Origin: Shewanella saliphila
GTDB taxonomy: Bacteria; Pseudomonadota; Gammaproteobacteria; Enterobacterales; Shewanellaceae
DNA: 32,035 bases
NCBI RefSeq assembly: GCF_014648295.1
Contig: NZ_BMQV01000049.1
Span: 1 to 32,035, forward strand
Direction of reading: 5' to 3'
Below are positions 15,984-24,293 of the stretch, in pieces. Each line of letters starts with the position of its first letter. Within the stretch, counting starts at the first letter, position 1. The notes beneath the pieces were generated by a model. The model was not told the DNA's origin, did not search any database, and saw nothing but the letters and a program-made list of their open reading frames with translations. Position numbers and translations under genes: made by a program.

Positions 15984-18380
15984 ATGAATATAAAATTAAA
16001 AAAAAGGAAATATAAATTATGGTTAATAATGCCATTTTTATTAATTCCCATATTGACGCTGACGGCTTGTTCTGACACTTCAGATGATCCAGAAGGCGAA
16101 GAGGTAGACAATGAAGATATTAATGTTTCTGTTTTATCTGCTACCTCTTTAAAAGCGTCAATAGAGTCAGTGACTATTGATGAAAGTCTTGCTGTTTCAT
16201 TTGATTTTTACTTAAGTAATGCTAACGGTGTTGCCGTTGTTGGTTTGGATGAATTGGATTCTATTCCAACACTTGGGGCGGGTATAGCCAAATTAGGCGT
16301 TGAACAAAAACGAGTAAGGCCATTAAACAGCGGCCAAGAAATGGTAACAGCAGAAGAATCATCAGATGTCTCTCCTCAACCTCAGTGGGTTAGTTACATT
16401 AATAATCTTGTTGAACCTGGTGATGTGGCAGATAACGATTTAGAAACAGGGTGGGATGAATTTAAAGGCGCTCAATGGCAAGCAGGCATCGAAACTGACT
16501 GCGGTGTGGAGTGCATTACATCGATAGGTAATGGACTATACCGTTATACCTTCAAACAAACATTAGAAAATTATTCTGCAATTGATGGTATTGATACTGA
16601 TTATGCCCCAGAATTAATTCATCGTATTTATTTAGAATTATTACCCTATTCAGAAGCGTCCGCTTCTACCATGTTAGTCAATACAACTTTTGATTTTGAT
16701 CCTCTCACGGGGGGGGAGGCTGATTCCGGTGATAGTCGTGTGCTAATTTCACAGGAACAAAGTTGTCATCGTTGTCACACTACTGATTTATCTGCTGAAA
16801 ATAGTTTAATCATGCACGGTGGAAAACGCTTTGATTATGAAGGATGTGTTATGTGTCACACCAGTTATTCTGGCGATCCGGAAACGGGCGCCAGTATTGG
16901 TATGGCGACATTAATCCATAAAATTCATAAGAGTGATTATGTGATTGTCGGTTACAATGGGTCTGTGCATGATTACAGTAGCGTAACTTACCCTGGTGAC
17001 ATGCATCAATGTCAACAATGTCATATTGAAGATGTTGCCCCACAAGCTGATTTTTATCAATATCCTGGCCAAGAGACTTGTTTAAGCTGCCATGAAGAAT
17101 ATGCGCCTGAAAACTGGGATGGTACAGCAGTTGGATTATTCCATGACCGAGATGCTTTCCCTGATGCGTGGGAAATGAGCTGTAGCGGTTGCCATCCAGA
17201 TACTAACAATCCGTTAGGTTCTGCATTATTCCACAATGCCAAGGTCAATATTGTTGAAAATTTAACAACGGAATATCAATTTGCACTGACTAGCAGTGTT
17301 TTAGATAGTGAAGCGGGCACATTAACTGCTGAATTAACGTTTAATACCCTGAGTTTAAATCCTGAAGTTGATCCTTCATTTGCAAATTTATGGTTAGTGG
17401 CGGTGGGTAACGAAAACCAAACTGATTTACCTGCTAACAATGGTCAACGTCTAGTTTGGGACATCCTTACAGGTGGAGATAACATAAGCTTAGTGAGAGA
17501 TAGCAATAAAATTACAGTTGTTATCAGTGATATCAATACTGCAAACTTTGGATTGACCGATACTGGTACCTTATATGCTAAAGCATTTGTTTGTGGCGAT
17601 GAAGAGACTGGACTTGTGACTTCATGTAGCTCTGAAACCGCAACCTCGGTAGAGGTTGTCGCTGATTCTGCTATTGCCCTAACAACCAGTGTGACAAAAT
17701 ACACAGAACTTGTGAGTGAGCAAAAGTGTGTAGCCTGTCATGATAACCAGTTCCAAGAGCGTATCAATACTGCTCACTCTATGGTTGTTGCTCCTGCTAA
17801 TGGTGCTGAATGTGGTTCATGCCATGCACCACAAATCGCCACAGACTTGGCTGATGGAAGTTGTAAGAGTTGCCACAGTAACAACATGGTTAAATTCATG
17901 AATGCGACAGTTATGCATACCCCTGGTGAAGCGAGTATTAAAGCCTCTAGAACACTTGAGAATACTTTGAGTTATCGTGAATTAGTGCATTCATTGCATG
18001 CTAATACACGTACAACTCAAGATACTATTGATGGTGATCGTGAAATGATGACATACCCTGAAAAGGTTAGTAATTGTCGTGCTTGTCATGATGAAGGCCA
18101 GTTAACGCTAACAAATCTAACCAATGAAAGTTCAGTAGTGGTCGCAAGTCAAGATGCTACATCAGTGGGTCAAACAGCCGAGTATTCGCCTACGGTGTCA
18201 GTGTGTGCCACTTGCCATAGCAATATTGATCAATGGGTCGGTCATGCCCGAACATTTGGTGGTATTTATCAGGCGGATGCAACTTCAGGTGCTATTTATC
18301 AACCCGGCAATGAAAGCTGTATTCTTTGTCATGCAGAAGGACAATCTGAAGGTGTCGATGTAATGCATGGTGTAAATTAA
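15984..18380 (+). CDS. Undecaheme outer-membrane lipoprotein c-type cytochrome (OmcA/MtrC/UndA family)
   Basis: A 798-residue lipoprotein with signal peptide and lipobox LTAC (acceptor C29). It has eleven CXXCH haem-binding motifs, first Cys at residues 261, 288, 343, 366, 400, 582, 610, 627, 698, 741 and 779. The layout is that of the outer-surface terminal reductases: beta domain I, a five-haem domain, beta domain III with a CX10C pair (C537, C548), then a six-haem domain. Six haems in the last domain point to UndA rather than ten-haem MtrC or OmcA. It should pass electrons to extracellular metals or other acceptors. No MtrA/MtrB-type partner is in the window. The ATG at 15984 has AAGGGA eight bases upstream; a GTG lies three bases earlier. 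A run of eight G at 16709-16716 precedes all haem motifs. Confidence 0.92.
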   Translation: MNIKLKKRKYKLWLIMPFLLIPILTLTACSDTSDDPEGEEVDNEDINVSVLSATSLKASIESVTIDESLAVSFDFYLSNANGVAVVGLDELDSIPTLGAGIAKLGVEQKRVRPLNSGQEMVTAEESSDVSPQPQWVSYINNLVEPGDVADNDLETGWDEFKGAQWQAGIETDCGVECITSIGNGLYRYTFKQTLENYSAIDGIDTDYAPELIHRIYLELLPYSEASASTMLVNTTFDFDPLTGGEADSGDSRVLISQEQSCHRCHTTDLSAENSLIMHGGKRFDYEGCVMCHTSYSGDPETGASIGMATLIHKIHKSDYVIVGYNGSVHDYSSVTYPGDMHQCQQCHIEDVAPQADFYQYPGQETCLSCHEEYAPENWDGTAVGLFHDRDAFPDAWEMSCSGCHPDTNNPLGSALFHNAKVNIVENLTTEYQFALTSSVLDSEAGTLTAELTFNTLSLNPEVDPSFANLWLVAVGNENQTDLPANNGQRLVWDILTGGDNISLVRDSNKITVVISDINTANFGLTDTGTLYAKAFVCGDEETGLVTSCSSETATSVEVVADSAIALTTSVTKYTELVSEQKCVACHDNQFQERINTAHSMVVAPANGAECGSCHAPQIATDLADGSCKSCHSNNMVKFMNATVMHTPGEASIKASRTLENTLSYRELVHSLHANTRTTQDTIDGDREMMTYPEKVSNCRACHDEGQLTLTNLTNESSVVVASQDATSVGQTAEYSPTVSVCATCHSNIDQWVGHARTFGGIYQADATSGAIYQPGNESCILCHAEGQSEGVDVMHGVN

Positions 18381-18412
18381 GCTGTAGTTCAACATGGTTA
18401 TATATTTAATGT

Positions 18413-18452
18413 AATATAGGCTGGTACAGTAAAGTACCAGTCTATATTTTTT
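18413..18452 (+). terminator. Rho-independent terminator after the cytochrome gene
   Basis: A 15-bp stem with one G-T wobble (18413-18427 with 18434-18448) has an AGTAAA loop and a T-run at 18447-18452. It ends the single-gene cytochrome transcript. Confidence 0.88.
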
Positions 18453-18927
18453 ACTCATACAGGTAACTCTTAACTATCAAAATCAATAATTGCTCACAAA
18501 GCCTTGAGAGTGTCGCTCCCCAAGAGAAAGAAATGGTTTGCGCATTTAGCGTGAAGCAAGTTCAAGACCTCGCTTTATTTAATATTACAGCAAAGTGAAT
18601 GGTTATCCGCCAGCGCAGGTCAATATCTAGAAGTACTTTGGTGTTTCAGCCCCTTCGGTTCATCAGACAATTTTGACGTTCAAAATAGACGAGTTGATGA
18701 GCCGCCCCCAAGCGAAAGTCGTTGTTTGAAAGTGCTAATAAAATCCGATGAGCTACCACTGGAAGGGTAACTCAATCGTTCAAAACGAAATTGAAACGTT
18801 ACTCGCTTATATTATCAATAGAGCCTCATCATTTTTGACTGTAATTTAGTTACAATAATCGCTATAATTGCCAACCAAATGGATTCGCATTACGCGATTA
18901 ATCTCTGTGACCTGTGGAAAAAATATT
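18453..18927. other. Gene-poor stretch before gnd
   Basis: About 475 bp without a convincing gene on either strand; all frames are broken within short distances. It holds an imperfect direct repeat (GTCGCTCCCCAAGAGAAAG at 18512-18530, close to GCCGCCCCCAAGCGAAAG at 18702-18719). A TATAAT at 18863-18868 may be the gnd -10, but the nearest TTGACT (18835-18840) is 22 bp away, too far for a normal -35. It may be a decayed gene or repeat element. Confidence 0.4.
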
Positions 18928-20457
18928 ATGAATAACCACACCCAACAATCTCACGTCGGCGTTATTGGCCTTGGTGTGATGGGCAAGAACCTTGCACTAA
19001 ACATCGCGGATAACGGCTATCATGTGGCTGTTTTTGATTTAGATACTCAAAAAGTCAATGCTGCAGTATCTCAAGAAAAAAGTGAGCGTAAAGCCGATGT
19101 AGCTGAACGCATGCAAGCCTGTAATAATCTTTCAGAAATGCTCGCCAATTTAGTTGAACCTCGAGTTATCGTATTATCTGTTCCTGCAGGTGCCCCAGTT
19201 GATGGTGTATGTAAATCATTAATCGAAGCCGGTATCGAAGCGCAAGACATTGTGATTGATACGGGTAACAGCTTATGGACTGACACCGTAGAACGTGAAG
19301 CTAAATATAAAGGACAATTTACCTTTTTTAGCTCAGCGGTATCTGGCGGTGAAGTTGGCGCTCGCTTTGGTCCATCATTAATGCCAAGTGGCGACGAAAA
19401 TGCCTGGCGTTATGTTGAGCCGATTTGGAAAGCCATTGCCGCTAAAGTCGATCCACAAACGGGTTTACCGATTGAGCGTTTTGAGCCAGGTAATCCGGTT
19501 ACGGAAGGTGAGCCTTGTACGACTTACATTGGTCCTGCGGGTTCTGGCCATTACGTAAAAATGGTTCATAACGGCATTGAATACGCTGACATGCAGCTGA
19601 TTTGTGAAGCCTATCAGTTACTCAGCGATGGTTTAGGTCTATCTGCACATGAAGTTGGTGCAATTTTCCAGAAATGGGATAAAGGCATACTCAACAGCTA
19701 CTTAATGGGTATTAGTGCTGAGGTATTACAACAAGCTGACCCATTAACTGGTAAACCGTTAGTTGAAATGATTTTAGATAAAGCAGGCCAAAAAGGCACT
19801 GGTTTATGGACAGCGGTGAGCAGTTTACAAATTGGCTGCCCGGCGCCAACTATCGCTGAAGCTGTATATGCGCGTGCCGTCAGTACCCAGAAAGACTTGC
19901 GTATGCAATTAAGTTCAAAGTTAGCTGGACCTGCTCAAGCGATATTGAGCGATGCTGAAAAAGCGGAATTTATTGCTAACCTTGAAGATGCCCTATATTG
20001 CGCCAAAGTGTGTTGTTATGCCCAAGGCTTCCAGCTAATGGCTATGGCTGCCAAAGAGCAAAACTGGACGTTAGACTTTGCTGAAATTGCTAAGATTTGG
20101 CGTGCAGGTTGTATTATTAGAGCAACCTTCTTACAGTCAATCACTCAGGCTTATCAAGAAGATGCAAATCTTGCTAACTTGTTAATGGCTGACACTTTTA
20201 GCCAGACATTGTCGCAAAAACACCTTAACTGGCGTAAAACCGTTGCGGCCTCTGTTATGCAGGGTATTCCTGCACCGTGTATTAGTTCTGCAATCGCTTA
20301 TTACGACAGCTACCGCTGTGAGACATTACCGGCAAACTTGTTACAAGGACAACGTGACTTTTTTGGTTCGCACACGTTTGAACGTACAGACAAGCCAGCA
20401 GGTGAGAAATACCATTTAGACTGGAGTGCTAAGCAGCGCACATTAGCTAAAGTGTAG
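18928..20457 (+). CDS. gnd: 6-phosphogluconate dehydrogenase, decarboxylating
   Basis: A 509-residue NADP-dependent enzyme of the oxidative pentose phosphate pathway that converts 6-phosphogluconate to ribulose 5-phosphate and CO2. The Rossmann loop is VIGLGVMGKNLALNIADNGY (12-31), the substrate region SGGEVGARFGPSLMPSG spans 139-155, and the catalytic pair is K211 and E218 in GHYVKMVHNGIEY. The frame is open 20 codons upstream, but the ATG at 18928 begins the family N-terminus just before the Rossmann strand. It is somewhat longer than the E. coli enzyme (468). It is transcribed alone and ends at a strong terminator. Confidence 0.95.
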   Translation: MNNHTQQSHVGVIGLGVMGKNLALNIADNGYHVAVFDLDTQKVNAAVSQEKSERKADVAERMQACNNLSEMLANLVEPRVIVLSVPAGAPVDGVCKSLIEAGIEAQDIVIDTGNSLWTDTVEREAKYKGQFTFFSSAVSGGEVGARFGPSLMPSGDENAWRYVEPIWKAIAAKVDPQTGLPIERFEPGNPVTEGEPCTTYIGPAGSGHYVKMVHNGIEYADMQLICEAYQLLSDGLGLSAHEVGAIFQKWDKGILNSYLMGISAEVLQQADPLTGKPLVEMILDKAGQKGTGLWTAVSSLQIGCPAPTIAEAVYARAVSTQKDLRMQLSSKLAGPAQAILSDAEKAEFIANLEDALYCAKVCCYAQGFQLMAMAAKEQNWTLDFAEIAKIWRAGCIIRATFLQSITQAYQEDANLANLLMADTFSQTLSQKHLNWRKTVAASVMQGIPAPCISSAIAYYDSYRCETLPANLLQGQRDFFGSHTFERTDKPAGEKYHLDWSAKQRTLAKV

Positions 20458-20471
20458 GTATTTTAGGTTTG

Positions 20472-20506
20472 AAAAAGGCGTCTCATTATCCATGAGACGC
20501 CTTTTT
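20472..20506. terminator. Bidirectional terminator between gnd and menA
   Basis: AAAAAGGCGTCTCAT at 20472-20486 pairs with ATGAGACGCCTTTTT at 20492-20506 across a five-base loop. The A-run and T-run flanks serve both the plus-strand gnd and the minus-strand menA transcript. Confidence 0.92.
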
Positions 20507-20543
20507 TATTAATTTGATTCATTAGATGTAAAGCAGAGTCACA

Positions 20544-21437
20544 TCAACGTAATGAAAAGAACAAGCCTACACTAAATAATATGCTGAATATCATGGTGAG
20601 CTTGGCTGTTTGCCCAAGGATAGGATTAAGTGCTTCGCCTGAGTTGTTATGAAACTCGCGGCTTAAGTTACGCGCAATCACCAACGATACACCTGACAGC
20701 AATACCGGTAATCCATCGAGAGAACCTAATAAAAAGCCTGCGATGATGATACCAAATGGCAGGTATACAAAGCTTTGATATAAGACTTTGGCTTGTTCTT
20801 CGCCTATTCGAACCGCAAGGGTATTTTTACCCGCTTTAGTGTCGGTTGAAATATCTCGGGTATTGTTAACCAGCATGATTGCCGCGTTAAAAAATCCAAT
20901 TGCACAGCCCAATAACCATGCGGTTAGGTTAGTGGTTCCCGCTTGTAAATAATAACTGCCTACTACGGCAACTAAACCAAAAAAGACAAATGCGGCTATT
21001 TCACCCAAACCATGAGATGCCAGTGGGTAAGGGCCGCCGCTATAACACAAGGCGCCTAGTATTGATGCGGCCGCGAGTATTGCAATTGGCCAACCACCAT
21101 GGACGATCAAAAGCGAGCCCACAACTAACGCCGTGACGAGACAGCCCACCATAGCATTGCGGACTTGATGTGGCGCTATCATGCCACTTTGGGTGACGCG
21201 GGTTGGACCGATACGCTCAGCGGTATCGATGCCATTTTTAAAATCAAAATAGTCATTGGCTAGATTAACTGCAATTTGCAACAAAACAGCGCATAACATT
21301 GAAGTAAAAGCGATAACAAAGCTAAATTGGCTTAAGCCAATAGCAAGCATATTGCCTACCAACAAAGGACCAATTGCTGCGGGTAGTGTTCGTGGACGAA
21401 TAGCAAGAAACCAAGATTGCATTGAACTAGGTTGCAT
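20544..21437 (-). CDS. menA: 1,4-dihydroxy-2-naphthoate polyprenyltransferase
   Basis: A 297-residue integral membrane prenyltransferase of the UbiA family that attaches the polyprenyl chain to 1,4-dihydroxy-2-naphthoate, giving demethylmenaquinone. The two Mg-diphosphate motifs are seen: NLANDYFDFKNGID (58-71) with D62, D65 and D71, and NNTRDISTDTKAGK (191-204) with D195 and D199. About eight or nine hydrophobic segments lie around them. The pairing of NDYFD with NNTRD is typical of MenA rather than UbiA. Menaquinone is the main carrier for anaerobic respiration in this kind of organism, consistent with the cytochrome gene nearby. No strong ribosome site is visible; M6 (MQSWFLAIRP) is an alternative start. 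Confidence 0.93.
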   Translation of the reverse strand: MQPSSMQSWFLAIRPRTLPAAIGPLLVGNMLAIGLSQFSFVIAFTSMLCAVLLQIAVNLANDYFDFKNGIDTAERIGPTRVTQSGMIAPHQVRNAMVGCLVTALVVGSLLIVHGGWPIAILAAASILGALCYSGGPYPLASHGLGEIAAFVFFGLVAVVGSYYLQAGTTNLTAWLLGCAIGFFNAAIMLVNNTRDISTDTKAGKNTLAVRIGEEQAKVLYQSFVYLPFGIIIAGFLLGSLDGLPVLLSGVSLVIARNLSREFHNNSGEALNPILGQTAKLTMIFSILFSVGLFFSLR

Positions 21438-21646
21438 AATATTTTGATATAAAGTGTCGATTAGTCATGGCTAATATCATACCAAAAATTCAAAATAGCT
21501 GCAGATATGAATTTTTGCGGTGTATCACTATTTTATAAATTAATATCAGATGATGTTAATTCAAAACTTTATCAACGAATAAGCTAGAAAACCTCTAGTT
21601 AACTAGGGTAACCTTAAGCGTTAATTCATGCGTTAGAGAAGGGTAT

Positions 21647-22510
21647 ATGAGTCAGGTATTAAACGATTTATTGTCATTATTATCACTTGAAAAACTTGAG
21701 GATGGTCTGTTTCGTGGTCAAAGCCAAGATCTTGGCTTTGGTCATGTGTTTGGCGGTCAAGTGATGGGGCAAGCGTTAAGTGCCGCTAAGCAAACTGTCA
21801 GCGAAGATAGAAACGTGCATTCTTTACACTCTTATTTCTTACGCGCTGGAGATGAAAAGTTACCGATTATTTATGATGTAGAAAATATGCGTGACGGTGG
21901 CAGTTTTAGCGCACGCCGCGTCAAGGCGATTCAAAAAGGCCGACCTATTTTTTATATGACGTGCTCGTTTCAAAAGCACGAAGAAGGTTTTGAACATCAA
22001 GCTCAAATGCCTGATGTACCAGGCCCTGATGGGTTATTGAATCAGCAAGAGTTAGCTGTAACCATGCGTGATAAAGTACCCAAGAAAATACTCGAAAAGT
22101 TTATGGCAGACTCACCGATAGAAATGCGCCTTGTAAACCCAATTAACCCGCTCGACCCCGGAACCAATGAGCCTAACCGCTATGTTTGGATACGAGCTAA
22201 TGGTGAGTTACCAGGTAATCATTGCATTCATGAATACCTGTTAGCGTATGCCTCTGACTTTAACTTTTTAGTGACGGCAGCTCAGCCTCACAGTGTGTCG
22301 GTATTAACCCCAGGCATGCGTTTAGCTACGATTGATCATTCGATGTGGTTTCACCGCCCATTTAATATAGGTGAGTGGGTGCTCTATAGCATTGAAAGCC
22401 CTAATGCGGGTGGCGGGCGAGGCTTTGTTACAGGTCAGTTTTTTGATTTGCAAGGGCGTCTTGTTGCGTCGGCAACACAAGAAGGTTTGTTACGATTGAC
22501 CGCTCAGTGA
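21647..22510 (+). CDS. tesB: Acyl-CoA thioesterase II
   Basis: A 287-residue double hot-dog thioesterase that hydrolyses medium- and long-chain acyl-CoAs. The catalytic residues of the E. coli enzyme, D204, T228 and Q278, occur here at the same numbers: D204 in YASDFNFL, T228 in LATIDHSMWFHRPF and Q278 in ATQEG. GHVFGGQVMGQAL lies at 32-44. AGAAGGG precedes the ATG. It is followed after 24 bp by the YbaY-like lipoprotein gene. The two families are also neighbours in E. coli, which supports both calls. A 12-bp palindrome, CTAGTTAACTAG, lies at 21595-21606 in the menA-tesB spacer. Confidence 0.95.
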   Translation: MSQVLNDLLSLLSLEKLEDGLFRGQSQDLGFGHVFGGQVMGQALSAAKQTVSEDRNVHSLHSYFLRAGDEKLPIIYDVENMRDGGSFSARRVKAIQKGRPIFYMTCSFQKHEEGFEHQAQMPDVPGPDGLLNQQELAVTMRDKVPKKILEKFMADSPIEMRLVNPINPLDPGTNEPNRYVWIRANGELPGNHCIHEYLLAYASDFNFLVTAAQPHSVSVLTPGMRLATIDHSMWFHRPFNIGEWVLYSIESPNAGGGRGFVTGQFFDLQGRLVASATQEGLLRLTAQ

Positions 22511-22534
22511 GTATGACGAAGTAAGGATACTATT

Positions 22535-22933
22535 ATGATGTTACCTACGTGGGTTAAAGTAAGTTTGTTTGCACTATTAAGCCTAATGCTTAGTGCGTGT
22601 GTCACTGTTGAGGCGCCAAAGCCTGTAATAGTGAACGGTTACGCCGGTTATTTAGAAAAAATTGCGTTGCCACAAGGATGTAAAATTAATATTTCGATTA
22701 TCGATTTTAAAACACCTGGGCGGATTATTTCTCAAAAAAACTTTGATATTGCCCGTGCCCCTGTGCCGTTTAAATTTATTTTACCTGCTGAGCTTATCGA
22801 TAGTAGTGTGGACTATGGTGTGGTGGCGATGATCACTTTCAATGGAAGAGTTATTTTTCAGACCTATGATAAATATCGTGTGATCAACAATGATAAATAC
22901 ACCACTGAAGTATTGATGAAGCGCGTTAAATAA
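22535..22933 (+). CDS. YbaY/YscW-family lipoprotein
   Basis: A 132-residue lipoprotein with signal sequence MMLPTWVKVSLFALLSLMLS and lipobox LSAC (C22). The mature part is one small beta-rich domain with the YbaY/YscW pattern: a GYAGYLEKIALPQG strand entry, a central P(F)KFILPAELI block and a terminal VIFQTYDKY strand. It probably sits in the outer membrane facing the periplasm; the biochemical role of YbaY is unknown, while YscW relatives are pilotins for secretins. AAGGA at 22523-22527 supports the start. It is adjacent to tesB, probably cotranscribed. A second ATG follows the first directly. Confidence 0.8.
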   Translation: MMLPTWVKVSLFALLSLMLSACVTVEAPKPVIVNGYAGYLEKIALPQGCKINISIIDFKTPGRIISQKNFDIARAPVPFKFILPAELIDSSVDYGVVAMITFNGRVIFQTYDKYRVINNDKYTTEVLMKRVK

Positions 22934-23036
22934 GCACTTCCTCAATCTAGCTCACAAACTAGTATGCCCGTCATTGACCTATTCTTTTGGCGGGTAATAA
23001 TCTGTTTTCTATCCTAATTTGCTGTTTAGGTTGTCC

Positions 23037-24272
23037 ATGACAGACTTAACCCCGACTTACCGTTCACATGCGCAAACCCGTTTAATTTGGGCATTGTGTA
23101 TTGCTTCTGTAGTGGTCTACATTAATTTGTACACCGTACAGGGGATGTTGCCGTCTATTGCTGAGCATTTTGATGTTTCGGGCGCTCAAGCCACATTGGT
23201 ACTTTCTGTTACCAGTTTCACGCTTGCCTTCTCTTTATTGTTTTATGCCGTATTATCTGACCGAATTGGCCGTTTAGTGCCGATTGTGGTGAGCTTATGG
23301 CTATTGGCCGCGTCCAATGTGTTATTAATTTTTGCGCAAACATTTGATGAATTAGTTTGGGTTCGTTTGTTACAAGGGGCCTTACTTGCTGCTGTACCAG
23401 CGATTTCTATGGCGTATTTTAAAGAGCAATTAGCGCCTAGCTTTATGTTAAAAGCCGCTGCGGTGTATATTATGGCTAACAGTATGGGCGGCATTGCAGG
23501 ACGGATTTTTGGCGGCTTAATGGCGCAAAATTTATCGTGGCAAACGTCGATGGGGTTAGTGTTTTTGGTGACATTAATTGGTGTCGCGTTGGTGACTTAC
23601 TTATTGCCACGCAAAGAAATCAAACCTGCAGTGATAAAACAAAAGGTGTCGTTATTACGTAAAATAAAACAAGATTTTGATGGGTTTGTATTTCATTTCT
23701 CTGATCCACAAATGCGCTTAGCCTACATTGTGGGTGGTTTAGCGTTTATGATGATGGTGAATCAATTTAGTTTTATTCAGCTGCACATTATGGCCGAGCC
23801 ATATGGATTAAGTCGATTTAATGCCACTTTGATTTTTTTATGTTATTCAAGTGGTACCTTTGCGTCATATTTGTCTGCTAAGTGGATTTTACGCTATGGT
23901 TCATTGCCATTGTTTAGAGTCGCTTTGTGTTTAATGCTATGTGGAACCTTACTGACATTAGTCGACACTTTGCTTGCGATTGTTATAGGTTTTTTAATCA
24001 CCGCATGTGGTTTCTTCTTAACGCACAGTTGCTGTAACTCGTTTGTTGCTATGCGGGCAACCAGCCACCGTGCTAAAGCGACATCATTGTATTTATGCTG
24101 TTATTACCTAGGAGCTTCTTTAGGCGGCCCTTACCTTATGTTGTTTTGGCATAAGGCCGAGTGGAATGGCGTTGTGGTTGGTTCAATGAGTCTGTTGGCA
24201 TTGTTGTTGGTGGCAATTTGGCGGTTAGGGATACATCAAAAGAGTACCGAAGCACTCGTATCTGAAGACTGA
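23037..24272 (+). CDS. MFS transporter (YnfM-like)
   Basis: A 411-residue polytopic membrane protein with about twelve hydrophobic segments and the major facilitator signature between helices 2 and 3 (YAVLSDRIGRLVP). The N-terminal GMLPSIAEHFDVS motif and overall pattern resemble the arabinose-efflux/YnfM branch of proton-driven exporters. The substrate cannot be deduced. The ATG at 23037 (MTDLTPTYRSH) is chosen over an in-frame TTG at 23019. Only a weak AGG precedes it. It ends 21 bp before the convergent dctD stop; no clear terminator lies between them, so the two transcripts may overlap. Confidence 0.82.
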   Translation: MTDLTPTYRSHAQTRLIWALCIASVVVYINLYTVQGMLPSIAEHFDVSGAQATLVLSVTSFTLAFSLLFYAVLSDRIGRLVPIVVSLWLLAASNVLLIFAQTFDELVWVRLLQGALLAAVPAISMAYFKEQLAPSFMLKAAAVYIMANSMGGIAGRIFGGLMAQNLSWQTSMGLVFLVTLIGVALVTYLLPRKEIKPAVIKQKVSLLRKIKQDFDGFVFHFSDPQMRLAYIVGGLAFMMMVNQFSFIQLHIMAEPYGLSRFNATLIFLCYSSGTFASYLSAKWILRYGSLPLFRVALCLMLCGTLLTLVDTLLAIVIGFLITACGFFLTHSCCNSFVAMRATSHRAKATSLYLCCYYLGASLGGPYLMLFWHKAEWNGVVVGSMSLLALLLVAIWRLGIHQKSTEALVSED

Positions 24273-24293
24273 TGCATTGGCAGCGTTGCATGG

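Noticed and set aside
18835..18868. Consensus-like TTGACT/TATAAT promoter for gnd
   Set aside because: The spacing of 22 bp is too long for a standard sigma-70 promoter, so it is only mentioned as a possible -10.
24271..24291. Possible terminator between the MFS gene and dctD (ATGCA / TGCAT)
   Set aside because: Only a five-base stem with a ten-base loop and no T-run.
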